A stretch of DNA of 64,000 nucleotides, taken from assembly GCF_003111685.1 (NCBI RefSeq), contig NZ_CP022190.1, positions 1,016,001-1,080,000 of the forward strand, written 5' to 3'. Each line of letters starts with the position of its first letter. Position 1 is the stretch's first letter. This DNA comes from Alloyangia pacifica (lineage in GTDB: Bacteria; Pseudomonadota; Alphaproteobacteria; Rhodobacterales; Rhodobacteraceae). Below the pieces are notes generated by a model. That model searched no databases, was not told where the DNA came from, and saw only the letters and a program-made list of their open reading frames with translations. Position numbers and translations under genes: made by a program. Shown piece after piece: positions 8,834-19,332 of this stretch.

Positions 8834-9913
8834 TCAAGCCATCTGGCTTGACGGGGTGGAGAGGGACAGCGCCTTTTCCGCCTCGTCCATGTCCTCGACG
8901 ATGCCCTCGAAGAGCGGCGTGGACATGTAGCGCTCGCCGGTATCTGGCAGCATGGCGAGGATCACCGTGCCGGGCTCGGCCTTCTCGGCCAGCTGCATGG
9001 CGATGGCGAAGGTGGAGCCGCCGGAGACACCCGTGAGAATGCCCTCCTTCATCGCCAGCTTCTTTGCCCAGGCGATGCCGTCGGCCCCCGCGACCGGGAT
9101 CAGCTCGTCGTAGCAGCCCGCGTCGAGCCCCTCCTGCAGCACGGCAGGTATGAAGTCGGGCGTCCAGCCCTGGATCGGATGCGGCTCGAAGGCGCTGTGG
9201 CTTTCCGAGGGTGCCCCGTCGGCGGTCCGGCCCTGCGCGATGCCGCTGCCGACGAGCTGCGCGTTTGCGGGCTCCGACAGCACGATCCTGGTCTCGGGCC
9301 GCTCCTTGCGCAGCACGCGCGCAACGCCGGTGACCGTGCCGCCGGTGCCATAGCCGGTGACAAAATAGTCGAGCCGCGTGCCGGCGAAGTCATTGACGAT
9401 CTCGCGCCCGGTGGTCGCCTCATGCACCGCCGCATTGGCCTCGGTCTCGAACTGGCGGGCGAGGAACCAGCGGTTCGCCTCCGCCAGTTCCGCCGCCTTT
9501 CGGTACATGCCGAAGCCCTTCTCGGCGCGCGGCGTCAGAACCACCTTGGCGCCCAGCATCCGCATCAGCTTGCGCCGTTCGATCGAGAAGCTGTCGGCCA
9601 TGGTCACCACCAGCGGGTAGCCCTTGGCGGCGCAGACCATGGCAAGCCCGATGCCGGTGTTGCCGGAGGTCGCCTCGACCACGGTCTGGCCAGGCTTCAG
9701 CGTGCCGTTTTTCTCGGCGGTCTCGATGATGCTCATTGCCAGCCGGTCCTTGACCGAGGCGGCCGGGTTGAAGAATTCGGCCTTCACGTAGATCTCGACC
9801 CCCTCGGGCGCGAGGTGGTTGATCCGCACGGCGGGCGTGTTGCCCACGGTGTCGACGATACTGTCGTAGAGCCGGCCGCGGCCGATGGTTTCTGCGGGTG
9901 TCGATGCGTCCAT
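8834..9913 (-). CDS. cysK: cysteine synthase (O-acetylserine sulfhydrylase)
   Basis: A PLP beta-family enzyme making cysteine from O-acetylserine and sulfide. The PLP lysine is in PAASVKDR (K55), the phosphate/substrate loop is TSGNTG (82-87), and a glycine-rich [10 protein letters not shown] loop is present. At 359 residues it is longer than the usual 310-325; extra length lies in a C-terminal tail of acidic and Ser-rich residues after the [10 protein letters not shown] block. It is convergent with the b561-YceI gene and monocistronic. A cystathionine beta-synthase role is less likely because no regulatory domain is present. Confidence 0.9.
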   Translation of the reverse strand: MDASTPAETIGRGRLYDSIVDTVGNTPAVRINHLAPEGVEIYVKAEFFNPAASVKDRLAMSIIETAEKNGTLKPGQTVVEATSGNTGIGLAMVCAAKGYPLVVTMADSFSIERRKLMRMLGAKVVLTPRAEKGFGMYRKAAELAEANRWFLARQFETEANAAVHEATTGREIVNDFAGTRLDYFVTGYGTGGTVTGVARVLRKERPETRIVLSEPANAQLVGSGIAQGRTADGAPSESHSAFEPHPIQGWTPDFIPAVLQEGLDAGCYDELIPVAGADGIAWAKKLAMKEGILTGVSGGSTFAIAMQLAEKAEPGTVILAMLPDTGERYMSTPLFEGIVEDMDEAEKALSLSTPSSQMA

Positions 9914-10135
9914 GGTCTCTCTCCCTGTGAAGCTTCCCTCTGGTCACCTTACCCCAAAGCGGGCCGTGGCGCGCCCACAGTCGGGTTGCAAAGGTTTCAG
10001 CGGCGAGCCGGTTGGTTTCGCCCAGGTCTCGGTGGCACGCCCGGCGGGCGCGGCGAGAGCCTGACACCGGCTTCCGCACCCAGCCTTGCGCATGCCATCT
10101 GGCCCGGCGCGCGCGCGCGTGCTAACGCGCGGGGC

Positions 10136-11173
10136 ATGACCCAGATCACGCTCCGCCGCCCCGACGACTGGCACCTGCACCTCCGCGATGGCGAGATGCT
10201 GGCCGGCATCGCCCCCGAATCCGCCCGCCACTTCGGCCGGGCGATCATCATGCCCAACCTCGTGCCCCCCGTGGTGACCGGCGATCAGGCCGCCGCCTAC
10301 AGGGGTCGCATCCTCAAGGCGCTGCCCGAGGGCAGCCGCTTCACCCCGCTGATGACCCTCTACCTGACCGAGACAACCGATCCTGCGGATGTCGCCGCGG
10401 CCTATGACGCGGGCATCATCACCGCGCTGAAGCTTTACCCGGCGGGTGCGACGACCAACTCCGCCTCGGGCGTGCGCGACTTCGACAAGGTGCGCCCGGT
10501 GCTCGAGCTGATGGCCGAGAAGGGCATCCCGCTCTGCGTACACGGCGAAGTGGTGGACAGCGACGTCGACATCTTCGACCGCGAGGCGGTGTTCATCGAT
10601 CGCGTGCTCGACCCGATCCGCCGCGCCACCCCGGGCCTGCGCGTGGTCATGGAGCACATCACCACAAAGCAGGGCGTCGACTATGCCCGGTCCGGCGGCG
10701 ACGATCTCGGTGCGACGATCACCACGCACCACCTGGTGATCAACCGCAACCACATCCTCGTCGGCGGCATCAAGCCGCACTATTACTGCCTGCCCGTTGC
10801 CAAGCGCGAGGAGCATCGGCTGGCGCTGCGCGAGGCCGCGACCTCGGGCGATGCCAGCTTCTTCCTCGGCACCGACAGCGCGCCCCATGCAGATCCGGCC
10901 AAGGAAAGCGCCTGTGGCTGCGCCGGCTGCTTCACTGCGACCAACACCCTGTCGATCCTTGCCGAGGTCTTCGAGCAGGACGGCGCACTGGACCGGCTCG
11001 AGGCCTTCGCGTCGCGCAACGGGCCGGCCTTCTACCGCCTGCCGGTGAGCGAGGAGACGGTGACATTGACCAAGGGTGAACCCGTCGCCTATCCCGCCAA
11101 GATCGACACTGGCGCCGGACCGGTGACCGTCTTTGACCCCGGCATGCCGCTGCACTGGCGGGTCGAGGCCTGA
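10136..11173 (+). CDS. pyrC: dihydroorotase (class II)
   Basis: Third enzyme of pyrimidine synthesis, closing carbamoyl-aspartate to dihydroorotate at a binuclear zinc site. The 345 residues match the E. coli-type enzyme. Zinc ligands H13 and H15 are in DWHLHLRDG, the carbamylated lysine in [13 protein letters not shown] (K99), and later ligands in EHITT and [10 protein letters not shown] 10136 is taken because the family N-terminus [13 protein letters not shown] begins there, although the frame is open far upstream. pyrE follows 139 bp downstream on the same strand. Confidence 0.96.
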   Translation: MTQITLRRPDDWHLHLRDGEMLAGIAPESARHFGRAIIMPNLVPPVVTGDQAAAYRGRILKALPEGSRFTPLMTLYLTETTDPADVAAAYDAGIITALKLYPAGATTNSASGVRDFDKVRPVLELMAEKGIPLCVHGEVVDSDVDIFDREAVFIDRVLDPIRRATPGLRVVMEHITTKQGVDYARSGGDDLGATITTHHLVINRNHILVGGIKPHYYCLPVAKREEHRLALREAATSGDASFFLGTDSAPHADPAKESACGCAGCFTATNTLSILAEVFEQDGALDRLEAFASRNGPAFYRLPVSEETVTLTKGEPVAYPAKIDTGAGPVTVFDPGMPLHWRVEA

Positions 11174-11180
11174 GCTTTGC

Positions 11181-11203
11181 GCAGGGGGCGCTCTGCCCCC
11201 TGC
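11181..11203 (+). terminator. GC hairpin after pyrC
   Basis: A perfect 9-bp stem GCAGGGGGC / GCCCCCTGC with a 5-nt loop starts seven bases after the pyrC stop. No T-run follows. Near-identical hairpins follow other genes in the window (52284-52306, 46299-46320), so this is a recurrent element that may attenuate, terminate or protect transcripts. Confidence 0.5.
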
Positions 11204-11312
11204 CCCCATCCGTTTCGGGAAAAGCCGAAAGAGCGCGGTGCCGTGCCATGCGCCCTTCCCGAACCCGCGCTTTCGCGCTAAGGCGGGCGCGGTTTTTCAA
11301 AGGAGCTGCCCC

Positions 11313-11990
11313 ATGATCCCCTCGTCCTATCCCTCGCAAGAAGAAATGGCCCGGCTGACGGCCCGGATGCTCTGGGAAATCGGCGCGGTGCATTTCATGG
11401 GCGACGAGCCCTTCAAGCTCGCCTCCGGCCTGCCCTCGCCGGTCTACATCGACTGCCGCACGCCGATCTCGCATCCGCGCATCCGCTCGACGCTGATGGA
11501 TTTCCTGACCGTCACCGTCATGCGCAATGCCGGCTTCGAAGCCTTCGACAACATCGCCGGCGGCGAGACCGCGGGCATCCCCTTTGCGGCACTGGTGGCC
11601 GAGCGGCTGGCGCTGCCGATGACCTACGTGCGCAAGAAACCCAAGGGCTACGGCCGCAACGCCCGCATCGAGGGCAAGATGACCGAGGGCCAGCGGGTGC
11701 TTCTGGTCGAGGATCTGACCACCGACGGCGGCTCCAAGCTCAGCTTCGTCGACGCCATCCGCGAGACCGGCGCCACCTGCGCGCATACCGCGGTGATCTT
11801 CTACTACGGCATCTTCCCCGAGACGACGAAGACCCTCGGCGATCATGGCGTAGAGCTGCACTATCTGTGCACGTGGCACGACGTTCTGGCCGAGGCCAAG
11901 GCGCGCGGCGGCTTCGAGCCGGCGACGCTGGCGGCGGTCGAGGCCTTCCTCGAAGACCCGCGCAAATGGCAGGCGGAAAACGGCGCATAA
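11313..11990 (+). CDS. pyrE: orotate phosphoribosyltransferase
   Basis: Transfers ribose phosphate from PRPP to orotate in pyrimidine synthesis. It is 225 residues. The PRPP loop [14 protein letters not shown] is near 129-142, and substrate residues lie in [16 protein letters not shown] and in the catalytic-loop region [14 protein letters not shown] 11313 follows AAAGGAG. A GC hairpin separates it from pyrC, so the pair may be one transcript with attenuated readthrough. Confidence 0.96.
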   Translation: MIPSSYPSQEEMARLTARMLWEIGAVHFMGDEPFKLASGLPSPVYIDCRTPISHPRIRSTLMDFLTVTVMRNAGFEAFDNIAGGETAGIPFAALVAERLALPMTYVRKKPKGYGRNARIEGKMTEGQRVLLVEDLTTDGGSKLSFVDAIRETGATCAHTAVIFYYGIFPETTKTLGDHGVELHYLCTWHDVLAEAKARGGFEPATLAAVEAFLEDPRKWQAENGA

Positions 11991-12293
11991 GCAGATTTCT
12001 CGCGGGCGGGGCCTTGGCGCCCCGCTCGCGTGCTTCCACCAAATGTTGCGAAAATTCCCGGCTCTGCTACGATATCTTCAAGAGCAGCACGGGGCGCCGG
12101 ACGCATTTCCGGTTATCCCGAAATAGTCCACAGAGATTTCCAGATTGGTCCGCCTCCCGCGGCGCGTTAAGACGCTCGCACCTGCGGGACTCGGGGGAGC
12201 CGGTGGGGAGATCACAGGGACAGAAAACAACGTCGGGCCCATGGCAATCGGCCGCAACGACGGGGCCGTAGGGTCAGGGCCAAGGGGACAGGC
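11991..12293. other. intergenic region upstream of dnaB
   Basis: The 303-bp gap holds an imperfect GC hairpin just after pyrE (about 12003-12028), which may end the pyr transcript. The rest should contain the dnaB promoter, but no convincing -35/-10 pair stands out. I see no gene or RNA in it. Confidence 0.4.
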
Positions 12294-13781
12294 ATGAACG
12301 ATCAGAGCGTATTCAACGCGACCGGTGTCGAGGTCGAGCAGGCCGACACGATGCCGCATTCGATCGAGGCCGAGCAGCAGCTGCTTGGTGCGATCCTGAC
12401 CAACAACGACGTCTACGACAGGGTCGCGGCCATTCTCGGGCCGCAGCATTTCTACGACCCCGTCCACCGCCGTATCTTCGAGATCGCTGCCGCGCGCATC
12501 GCAAAGAACAACCTCGCATCGCCGGTGACGCTGAAGGCGTTCATGGAGGATGACGAGGGCCTCAAGGAGCTGGGCGGGCCAGCCTATCTCGCCCGCCTTG
12601 CGGGCGCCGCGGTCTCGAGCTTCGCCGTGCGCGACTACGCGCAGATGATCTACGATCTGGCCGTGCGCCGCGACCTCATCCGGCTCGGCCGCGACATCTC
12701 GGACCGGGCCACCAAGGTCGACGTGAAATCCGAGCCGCGCGAGCAGATCGTGCAGGCCGAGCAAGCGCTCTACAAGCTGGCCGAGCAGGGCCAGACCGAG
12801 GGCGGCTTCCAGTCCTTCCTGCGCGCCGTGACCGATGCGGTGAACGTGGCCAACGCCGCCTACCAGCGCGAAGGCGGCCTGGCGGGGGTCTCCACCGGGC
12901 TCATCGACATGGACAAGAAGCTGGGCGGGCTGCACCCCTCGGACCTTTTGATCCTTGCCGGGCGCCCGTCGATGGGGAAAACCTCGCTCGCCACCAACAT
13001 CGCCTTCAATATCGCCAAGGCCTACAAAAAGGGCACCCGCCACGATGGCACCGAGGGTGCGATCGAAGGCGGCGTCGTGGGCTTCTACTCGCTCGAAATG
13101 AGCGCCGAGCAGCTGGCCGCACGTATCCTGTCGGAAGCCGCCGAGGTGCCTTCGGAGCAGATCCGCCGCGGCGACATGACCGAGGCCGAGTTCCGGCGCT
13201 TCGTCGACGCCGCCAAGAGCCTCGAGGCCTGCCCGCTCTTCATCGATGACACGCCGGCCATCCCGATCGCCCAGCTCGCCGCCAGGGCGCGGCGCCTGAA
13301 GCGGACGCATGGGCTCGACGTGCTGATGGTCGACTACCTGCAACTGGTGCGCGGCACCGCCGAAAACCGGGTGAACGAGATCGCCGAGATCTCCATGGGC
13401 CTCAAGGCCATCGCCAAGGAACTCAACATTCCGGTGATCGCCCTGTCGCAGCTCTCGCGTCAGGTGGAAAGCCGCGAGGACAAGCGCCCGCAGCTTTCGG
13501 ACCTGCGGGAATCTGGCTCGATCGAACAGGACGCCGACGTGGTGATGTTCGTGTTCCGCGAAGAATATTACGTGGAGCGCGAGAAGCCCTCGGACGACCG
13601 GCTCGACGAGATGGCCGCCTGGCAGGAACGCATGGAGCGCCTGCACGGCAAGGCCGAAGTGATCATTGGCAAGCAGCGTCACGGCCCGATCGGCACCGTG
13701 GAGCTCAGTTTCGAGGGCCGCTTCACCCGCTTCGGCAACCTGGTGCGCCCCTGGCAGAACGGCGAAGGCGACAACTTCTGA
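12294..13781 (+). CDS. dnaB: replicative DNA helicase
   Basis: Hexameric 5'-3' helicase that drives the replication fork and recruits primase. It is 495 residues. The N-terminal helical domain includes PHSIEAEQQLLGAIL (about 21-35). The RecA-like domain has Walker A AGRPSMGKTS (about 222-231), Walker B VLMVDYLQL near 345, and the arginine-finger region SDLRESGSIEQDAD. No intein or insertion is present. ATG 12294 follows GGGGACAGGC. Confidence 0.97.
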   Translation: MNDQSVFNATGVEVEQADTMPHSIEAEQQLLGAILTNNDVYDRVAAILGPQHFYDPVHRRIFEIAAARIAKNNLASPVTLKAFMEDDEGLKELGGPAYLARLAGAAVSSFAVRDYAQMIYDLAVRRDLIRLGRDISDRATKVDVKSEPREQIVQAEQALYKLAEQGQTEGGFQSFLRAVTDAVNVANAAYQREGGLAGVSTGLIDMDKKLGGLHPSDLLILAGRPSMGKTSLATNIAFNIAKAYKKGTRHDGTEGAIEGGVVGFYSLEMSAEQLAARILSEAAEVPSEQIRRGDMTEAEFRRFVDAAKSLEACPLFIDDTPAIPIAQLAARARRLKRTHGLDVLMVDYLQLVRGTAENRVNEIAEISMGLKAIAKELNIPVIALSQLSRQVESREDKRPQLSDLRESGSIEQDADVVMFVFREEYYVEREKPSDDRLDEMAAWQERMERLHGKAEVIIGKQRHGPIGTVELSFEGRFTRFGNLVRPWQNGEGDNF

Positions 13782-13981
13782 GCCGCGAACAAACGCACCG
13801 AGGGCGCGCGGCACGGGAGATCCTTGATTTTCGCCGCTGCCCCCTCTAGATTTCTTAGGCAACGAAGAAGGAAAGTCTCATGACCGGACCGGATCCCATC
13901 ATTATCTGACCTTCACTCGGCGGCGCGCGCACCCATCATCAGCGCGGCGCTGCCGTTTTCGCGTCTCTCCTGGAAAATCGC

Positions 13982-14620
13982 CTAGCTCGGCTGCCTTCCG
14001 CGCTTTAGCGCGTCTATCTTGCCTTCAAGCGCGATCCTCTGCGCCGAAAGCTCCGCCAGAGACCGGCTGTCGTCAAAGCGGAACCTTTCGAGACCGAGCG
14101 CCCGATGGTCATGCGCGAGGCTACCGAGAAGCTCCTGACCGCAGGCCGCCGCATCGCTGGCGCTCTCGATGATGAGCGCGATGACCTTGACCCGCGATTC
14201 CGGCGACAGCGTCAGGTAGCTGGCCTGCTGAACTCCTTCGATCTGCACCCGGATCTTCTCGAGCAGCCCATAGAAATTCACCGTCTGGTGCAGCGCGCCA
14301 TCCGCGATGTTGTGCACCTCGCTGATCCGGGTGCGATAGATCTCCGTGTGCCGCGCGTCGGTGATATGGGGAATCAGCGCCCGATCCTCGCGGAAGCGCT
14401 TCAGCAGGTCCGCTTCCGAGGGTGACCGTTTCAAGAAACGTTCCATGTCCCGGGTGTTGAAGTCGATCTCGGCAAACAGCGCCCGCACGAGGCTGTCCTG
14501 CTGCTTCTTGCGCCGCCGCTCTTCGCGCTCGTCGTCGATGAGCCGCTTCACGAACCAGACGAGGAAGCCGAGGGTCGGCGCGAGAAAGGCCAGGAAGAAC
14601 CTGATATCCACATCGTCCAT
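13982..14620 (-). CDS. membrane-anchored protein of unknown function
   Basis: I do not recognise the family. The 212-residue product has one N-terminal membrane helix (about 7-27, FFLAFLAPTLGFLVWFV), followed by a strongly charged segment DDEREERRRKKQQ and a long mostly helical cytoplasmic domain. The architecture suits an anchored scaffold or sensor. It is convergent with dnaB and divergent from alr. Codon use matches its neighbours. Confidence 0.6.
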   Translation of the reverse strand: MDDVDIRFFLAFLAPTLGFLVWFVKRLIDDEREERRRKKQQDSLVRALFAEIDFNTRDMERFLKRSPSEADLLKRFREDRALIPHITDARHTEIYRTRISEVHNIADGALHQTVNFYGLLEKIRVQIEGVQQASYLTLSPESRVKVIALIIESASDAAACGQELLGSLAHDHRALGLERFRFDDSRSLAELSAQRIALEGKIDALKRGRQPS

Positions 14621-14736
14621 ACTGGAAAACCCCGCCCTGCCCGCCGATTATCGAAGCCGCAGGATGAAGAACTTCGGCTCCGAGGTCCAACGCTTTCCCT
14701 CTTGACGCCCCGCCCGCGCCCGGCAATCAACGCGCC

Positions 14737-15774
14737 ATGGCACAGGCACAGCTTACCGTCGATCTCGACGCGATCCGCGCCAACTGGCGCGCCCTCGACG
14801 CCCTCTCCGACTGCGAGACCGGCGCCGTCGTCAAGGCAAACTCCTACGGTCTCGGCGCCGATCGCGTCGCGCCGATGCTGGGGCGCGAGGGCGTGCGCCG
14901 CTTCTTCACTGCCACGGTGGAAGAAGGCGCGGCGGTGCGCAAGGCGCTGGGGGACGGCCCCGAGATCAACGTCTTCGGCGGCCACATGGCCGGGGATGCT
15001 GCGTTGATCAAGTCCGCCGGGCTGACGCCGATGTTGAACTCCATCGACCAGATGTTGCGCCACGTCGAGGCGCTGCCCGGCCATCCCTTCGGCATCCAGC
15101 TCGACAGCGGCATGAACCGGCTCGGCATGGAGGCCGAAGAATGGTCCGCACTGCGCGAGCTGGCGATGAAGCAGAAGCCCCGGCTGATCATGTCGCACCT
15201 TGCCTGCGCGGACGAGCCAAACCATGGGATGAACGCCCACCAGCTGCGCAATTTCTGCGAGATGACAGACGGGCTCGACGCGCCGCGCTCGCTCGCGGCC
15301 ACGGGCGGCATCCTGCTGGGCAAGAACTACCATTTCGATGTCACCCGCCCCGGCATCGGTCTTTACGGCGCGATGCCCTTCCGCGATGCCCGGCGCGTGG
15401 TCTCTCTGCATCTTCCGGTGATCCAGACCCGCGAGGTCAAGACCGGCGAGTCGGTGGGCTACGGCAACAACTTCGTTGCCCGCTCGCCGATGAAGGTCGC
15501 GACGATCTCGGCGGGCTACGCCGACGGGCTACAGCGCGCGCTCGCCCCCAAGACATATCTCTGGGCCGGCGAGACCCGCTGCAAGCTGCTTGGCCGCATC
15601 TCGATGGACCTCATCACCGTCGACGTCACCGCGGTCGACAACGTTCCCGATGCGCTCGAGTTGCTCGGCCCGCACCAGAGCGTCGACCAGCTGGCCAACC
15701 ACATCGACACGATCGGCTACGAGATCCTCACCTCGCTCGGGGGCCGCTACGCGCGGAGCTACGCAGGCGAATGA
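14737..15774 (+). CDS. alr: alanine racemase
   Basis: PLP enzyme producing D-alanine for peptidoglycan. The PLP lysine is K33 in [10 protein letters not shown] (the family usually has KANAYGHG). The catalytic tyrosine is in ISAGYADG (about 255), and the metal/dimer region GRISMDL is present. At 345 residues it is slightly short but complete. The stop overlaps the mlaE start by 4 bp (ATGA), making it the first member of a coupled chain of envelope genes. Confidence 0.95.
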   Translation: MAQAQLTVDLDAIRANWRALDALSDCETGAVVKANSYGLGADRVAPMLGREGVRRFFTATVEEGAAVRKALGDGPEINVFGGHMAGDAALIKSAGLTPMLNSIDQMLRHVEALPGHPFGIQLDSGMNRLGMEAEEWSALRELAMKQKPRLIMSHLACADEPNHGMNAHQLRNFCEMTDGLDAPRSLAATGGILLGKNYHFDVTRPGIGLYGAMPFRDARRVVSLHLPVIQTREVKTGESVGYGNNFVARSPMKVATISAGYADGLQRALAPKTYLWAGETRCKLLGRISMDLITVDVTAVDNVPDALELLGPHQSVDQLANHIDTIGYEILTSLGGRYARSYAGE

Positions 15775-16577
15775 GCCTGATGCGAACCCTCGTCGCCGCG
15801 CCCGCAGCGGCGCTGGGAACGCTCGGCGCCGCGGTGATCCGTGCGCTGGGGGCGGCCGGGCGGCTGACGCTCTTCGCCCTCGCCGCGCTGAGCCACATCG
15901 GCCGCCCGCCGCTTTACCCGCGTGAATTCGGCATGGCGCTGCTGCACGTTGGCTGGCTGTCGCTGCCTGTGGTGGGCATGACGGCGATTTTTACGGGCGG
16001 CGCGCTGGCGCTGCAGATCTACTCCGGCGGCGCGCGGTTCAATGCCGAGGCGGTGGTGCCGCAAATCGTCGCCATCGGCATGGTGCGCGAGTTGGGGCCG
16101 GTGCTGGTCGGGTTGATGATCGCCGCGCGCGTCACGTCCTCGATCGCCGCCGAGATCGCCACGATGAAGGTCACCGAGCAGATCGACGCTCTGGTCACCC
16201 TCTCGACCGACCCGATGAAATACCTCGTCGCGCCGCGCCTGCTGGCCGCGCTCGTCACGGTGCCGCTGCTGGTGGCGGTGGGCGACGTGATCGGCATCGC
16301 CGGGGGCTACGCCGTGGCCACCAGCGCGCTCGGCTTCAATCCAGTGGGCTATCTTGCAAACACGCTGAACTTCCTCGAGCCGCTCGACGTGCTCTCCTCG
16401 CTGGCGAAGGGGTGCGCCTTCGGCGGCATCGCCGCGCTCATGGGCTGCTATTGCGGCATGCACTCGGGCCGCGGAGCGCAGGGCGTGGGTCGCGCCACCA
16501 AGTCCTCGGTCGAGGCAGCGGCGATCCTCATCCTTGCCGCCAACTTCCTGCTCACGGGGGTGTTCTTTTCGGCATGA
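15771..16577 (+). CDS. mlaE: MlaE-family lipid ABC transporter permease
   Basis: Inner-membrane permease of the Mla/Mce phospholipid transport family (MlaE/YrbE), 268 residues with about five to six membrane helices. Family blocks are [31 protein letters not shown] and [19 protein letters not shown], which carry the coupling helix for the ATPase. It overlaps alr by 4 bp upstream and mlaF by 4 bp downstream. No MlaD/MCE, MlaC or MlaB gene is adjacent, so the substrate-binding ring must be encoded elsewhere. Confidence 0.92.
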   Translation: MSLMRTLVAAPAAALGTLGAAVIRALGAAGRLTLFALAALSHIGRPPLYPREFGMALLHVGWLSLPVVGMTAIFTGGALALQIYSGGARFNAEAVVPQIVAIGMVRELGPVLVGLMIAARVTSSIAAEIATMKVTEQIDALVTLSTDPMKYLVAPRLLAALVTVPLLVAVGDVIGIAGGYAVATSALGFNPVGYLANTLNFLEPLDVLSSLAKGCAFGGIAALMGCYCGMHSGRGAQGVGRATKSSVEAAAILILAANFLLTGVFFSA

Positions 16578-17320
16578 TCACTCTTACCGAGCTGCACAAG
16601 AGTTTTGACGGCGCCCCCGTGCTGCGCGGCGCCAGCCTGCATGTGCCCAAGGGCAGTTCGATGGTGATCATCGGCGGCTCGGGCACGGGCAAGTCGGTGC
16701 TGCTGAAGTGCATCCTCGGGCTCGTCACCCCCGACAGCGGCAGCATCACCATCGACGGGCACGACGCGACACGCGGCGAGCGCGAGGCGCTGCTCTCGCG
16801 CTTCGGCATGCTGTTTCAGGGAGCGGCCCTCTTTGACTCGCTCCCGGTCTGGCAGAACGTCGCCTTCCGCCTGCTGCGCGGTCCACTCAAGCGTCCCCGC
16901 GGCGAGGCCCGCGAGATCGCGATCGAGAAGCTGCGCCGCGTTGGCCTCGGCCCCGAGGTTGCTGACCGCCTGCCCGCCGAGCTTTCGGGCGGCATGCAAA
17001 AGCGCGTGGGGCTTGCGCGCGCCATCGCCGCCGAGCCCGAGATCATCTTTTTCGACGAGCCAACCACCGGGCTCGACCCGATCATGGCCGGGGTGATCAA
17101 CGCACTGATCCGCGAGATCGTCACCGAGATGGGCGCCACCGCGCTAACCATCACCCACGACATGAGCTCGGTCCGCGCCATCGCCGATCGCGTCGCGATG
17201 CTGCATGCGGGCAAGATTCGCTGGGAAGGTCCAGTCGGAGAAATGGACGCCACAGCAGATCCTTACGTCCAACAGTTCATCCATGGGCACGCGACTGGCC
17301 CGATCGAGGCGCTGAGATGA
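16574..17320 (+). CDS. mlaF: MlaF-family ABC transporter ATPase
   Basis: ATPase partner of the permease just upstream, 248 residues. Walker A GGSGTGKS is at 34-41, the signature LSGGMQKR near 137-144 (LSGGM is characteristic of MlaF-like proteins rather than LSGGQ), Walker B IIFFDEPTTGLDP follows near 160, and the H-loop is in LTITHDM. Start and stop both overlap neighbours in ATGA junctions, which implies tight stoichiometry. Confidence 0.93.
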   Translation: MITLTELHKSFDGAPVLRGASLHVPKGSSMVIIGGSGTGKSVLLKCILGLVTPDSGSITIDGHDATRGEREALLSRFGMLFQGAALFDSLPVWQNVAFRLLRGPLKRPRGEAREIAIEKLRRVGLGPEVADRLPAELSGGMQKRVGLARAIAAEPEIIFFDEPTTGLDPIMAGVINALIREIVTEMGATALTITHDMSSVRAIADRVAMLHAGKIRWEGPVGEMDATADPYVQQFIHGHATGPIEALR

Positions 17321-17718
17321 GCTTCTTCGAGCCGAGCCCGCTGCTCGTGGCGTTCATCCTCTTCAAGAGCTTCGTCTACCTTGAGGTATTGGCTCTGCTG
17401 GCGCTTGTCCGAGGTCTTTTCGCCCGCGGCCCATCGCGTCACGCTGCGCTGCTGTCGCTGGGCCTTGCGGGCGTCGGCATCTACGCGAGCTTCGCGCCGA
17501 CGCTGGCCGCCAGTCAGGGGCTACCCGCCCTGCCGCTGCTGCCCGCGATCTCCCGTCTGCTCACCTGGCAGCAAGGCCTGCCGGCCCTGCTGCTCGCCTC
17601 CGTCCCATTGGCGCTCAGCGCGGGGCTGCCCGGCAGACGCTTCCGCGCGATCGACATCCTGCATATCTTGCTCATCGCGGCGCTCGTCGGCTTGGGGCTG
17701 GCGGCACGCTTCGTCTGA
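17317..17718 (+). CDS. small integral membrane protein, unknown
   Basis: I do not recognise the family. It is 133 residues, mostly hydrophobic, with about four predicted helices (roughly 8-33, 41-60, 88-104, 112-131). It is coupled to mlaF by a 4-bp ATGA overlap and followed 80 bp later by a PqiA-like protein. That context suggests a membrane accessory of the lipid transport genes, which is inference only. Confidence 0.65.
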   Translation: MSFFEPSPLLVAFILFKSFVYLEVLALLALVRGLFARGPSRHAALLSLGLAGVGIYASFAPTLAASQGLPALPLLPAISRLLTWQQGLPALLLASVPLALSAGLPGRRFRAIDILHILLIAALVGLGLAARFV

Positions 17719-17797
17719 ACTCGGCCCTTTTTCTCTTTCCAAATACGCCGGGGTGAAGGCGCCGCCTGGTGACGAGGGGCGACGCCCCTTCCCCGGC

Positions 17798-18247
17798 ATG
17801 AGGCTGCCCATGCTGAAATACGTCAACCTCGCGCTCTTCGTGCTCTACCCGCTCGCTTGGGGGGCGCCGTTGATGCATGCGGGCCTGCTGCCGCTCTTCG
17901 GCCTGTCGGACATCAGCGTCCTGTCGGGGATCACCACGCTCTGGCACAGCGACATCTTCCTTGCGCTGGTTGTCGCGCTCTTTGCGCTGGTGGCGCCGCT
18001 GGTGAAGATCGGGGGGCTGGCGCTAGTCCAGTTCGGGGGGCTGCCCCGCCGCGCGCTGCCACTGATCAACGCCCTGGGCAAACTCGCGATGGCCGACATC
18101 TTTCTTGTTGCAGTCTACGTCACACTGATCAAGGGCATGGGCGTAGGCCGGATAGAGATCGGCTGGGGGCTCTACCTCTTCACCTTTTGCGTCCTGGCGT
18201 CGCTGGCCATAGGTTTGCTCGAAAGCCAAAAAGAGGCGACTAAATAA
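17798..18247 (+). CDS. PqiA-like (paraquat-inducible protein A family) membrane protein
   Basis: A 149-residue protein with four hydrophobic segments and the PqiA-like blocks ALVAPLVKIGGLAL and ALGKLAMADIFLVAVYV. It corresponds to half of a classical two-module PqiA and lacks the N-terminal Cys motifs. PqiA works with MCE-domain PqiB in envelope lipid transport, so its position behind mlaEF fits. ATG 17810 would give a protein four residues shorter. Confidence 0.75.
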   Translation: MRLPMLKYVNLALFVLYPLAWGAPLMHAGLLPLFGLSDISVLSGITTLWHSDIFLALVVALFALVAPLVKIGGLALVQFGGLPRRALPLINALGKLAMADIFLVAVYVTLIKGMGVGRIEIGWGLYLFTFCVLASLAIGLLESQKEATK

Positions 18248-18403
18248 CTCGGGTTTCTCGCAACAATTGCAATTCTGCCACTGCGATTGTGCACACGGAC
18301 TGAGCGCCGGTCATTAAAGTTAACATTTCCCTCTCCTTTCGGTACACTCGCCCTATTCTATTTCTCTACTGTTCTTTCTTTGGCTTTTTCTTGGGAGTCC
18401 CCC

Positions 18404-19201
18404 ATGGTGTCCCAACTTCGTGACGCAGGTCTGGCCCTGCACTATATCCTCCAGAAGCTGGCATTCATTGTCGTGGCCACCGTCGGGGTGGCGCTGTTGA
18501 TCTGGACCGCCGCTGCGGCTGCCGGGCTTGCGCCCTGGCTCGAACTTGACCTCAGCCTTGGTGGGCAACCGATTGAGAATGCCGGTCTTTGGGTGCAATG
18601 CACCTTGGCCGGACTTGCCCTGATACTTGTGTCCTTCCTGCCGAACGCCGTGCATGTGATGGCGTTGGAACGGTCGCACCGGTCGTTCCACATTGGAATG
18701 CGCGATATTGCCCGCGCCTATACGATGTCGCACCGCGCCGACCGCGAGGGGGTTTTCAAGCTGCAATCCGAGTTCGACTCGGTGCGTGAGAGGCTCGCCT
18801 ACCTGCGTGACCATCCCGACCTCGCCGAACTCGAGCCCTCGGTGCTCGAGGTGGCGGCGCAGATGAGCCACGTCTCCCGCGATCTCGCCCGCACCTATTC
18901 CGATCGCAACGTGCAGCGGGCGCAGGATTTCCTGGTCGCCCGACAGCAAGAGGTCGAGGATTTCAACATTCGCATCGAAAAGGCCAAGGCGGCCGCGGTG
19001 GAGATCCGGCGCTGGCACGAACGGCTCGAGCTCGACGAGGCGATCGCGCAGGCGCAGCTTGCCCGGCTGGTGGATGAACTCGAGGATATCCTGCCCGAGA
19101 TCCTGCCCGAAACCACGGTCACCCTGGACGCGCCCGCCCCCGAGTTCACCGAGGCGCCGCGTCAGGAACGCGTCGTGCCTCTGCCGCGCGCGGCCGAATG
19201 A
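18404..19201 (+). CDS. membrane protein with long coiled-coil tail (Rhodobacterales conserved)
   Basis: This 265-residue protein has two membrane helices (about 18-45 and 62-82) and then a long charged helical region (about 85-235) with heptad-like stretches, ending in a Pro/acidic tail. Similar proteins are often labelled DNA repair protein in Rhodobacterales genomes, but nothing visible supports a nuclease or DNA-binding site; next-door radA may have suggested that name. ATG 18404 follows a GGGAG. The preceding 156 bp are notably AT-rich and likely hold the promoter. Confidence 0.65.
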   Translation: MVSQLRDAGLALHYILQKLAFIVVATVGVALLIWTAAAAAGLAPWLELDLSLGGQPIENAGLWVQCTLAGLALILVSFLPNAVHVMALERSHRSFHIGMRDIARAYTMSHRADREGVFKLQSEFDSVRERLAYLRDHPDLAELEPSVLEVAAQMSHVSRDLARTYSDRNVQRAQDFLVARQQEVEDFNIRIEKAKAAAVEIRRWHERLELDEAIAQAQLARLVDELEDILPEILPETTVTLDAPAPEFTEAPRQERVVPLPRAAE

Positions 19202-19332
19202 GCGCCGTGGGCTGATCGCGGCGGAGGGGGCACTGCCTCCTCTGCGGCTTTGCCGCCGTCCCCCTCGGGATATTTGCGCGTGGAAGAACTGGCCAGCTTG
19301 CACAGCGCTCCGCAAGCAGGCAGAACCCGCGC

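Noticed and set aside
13880..13909. Nine-codon frame MTGPDPIII with a GAAGGA site upstream, after dnaB
   Set aside because: Too short to support as a gene. It might be the start of a deleted gene, but no homologous downstream sequence is readable.
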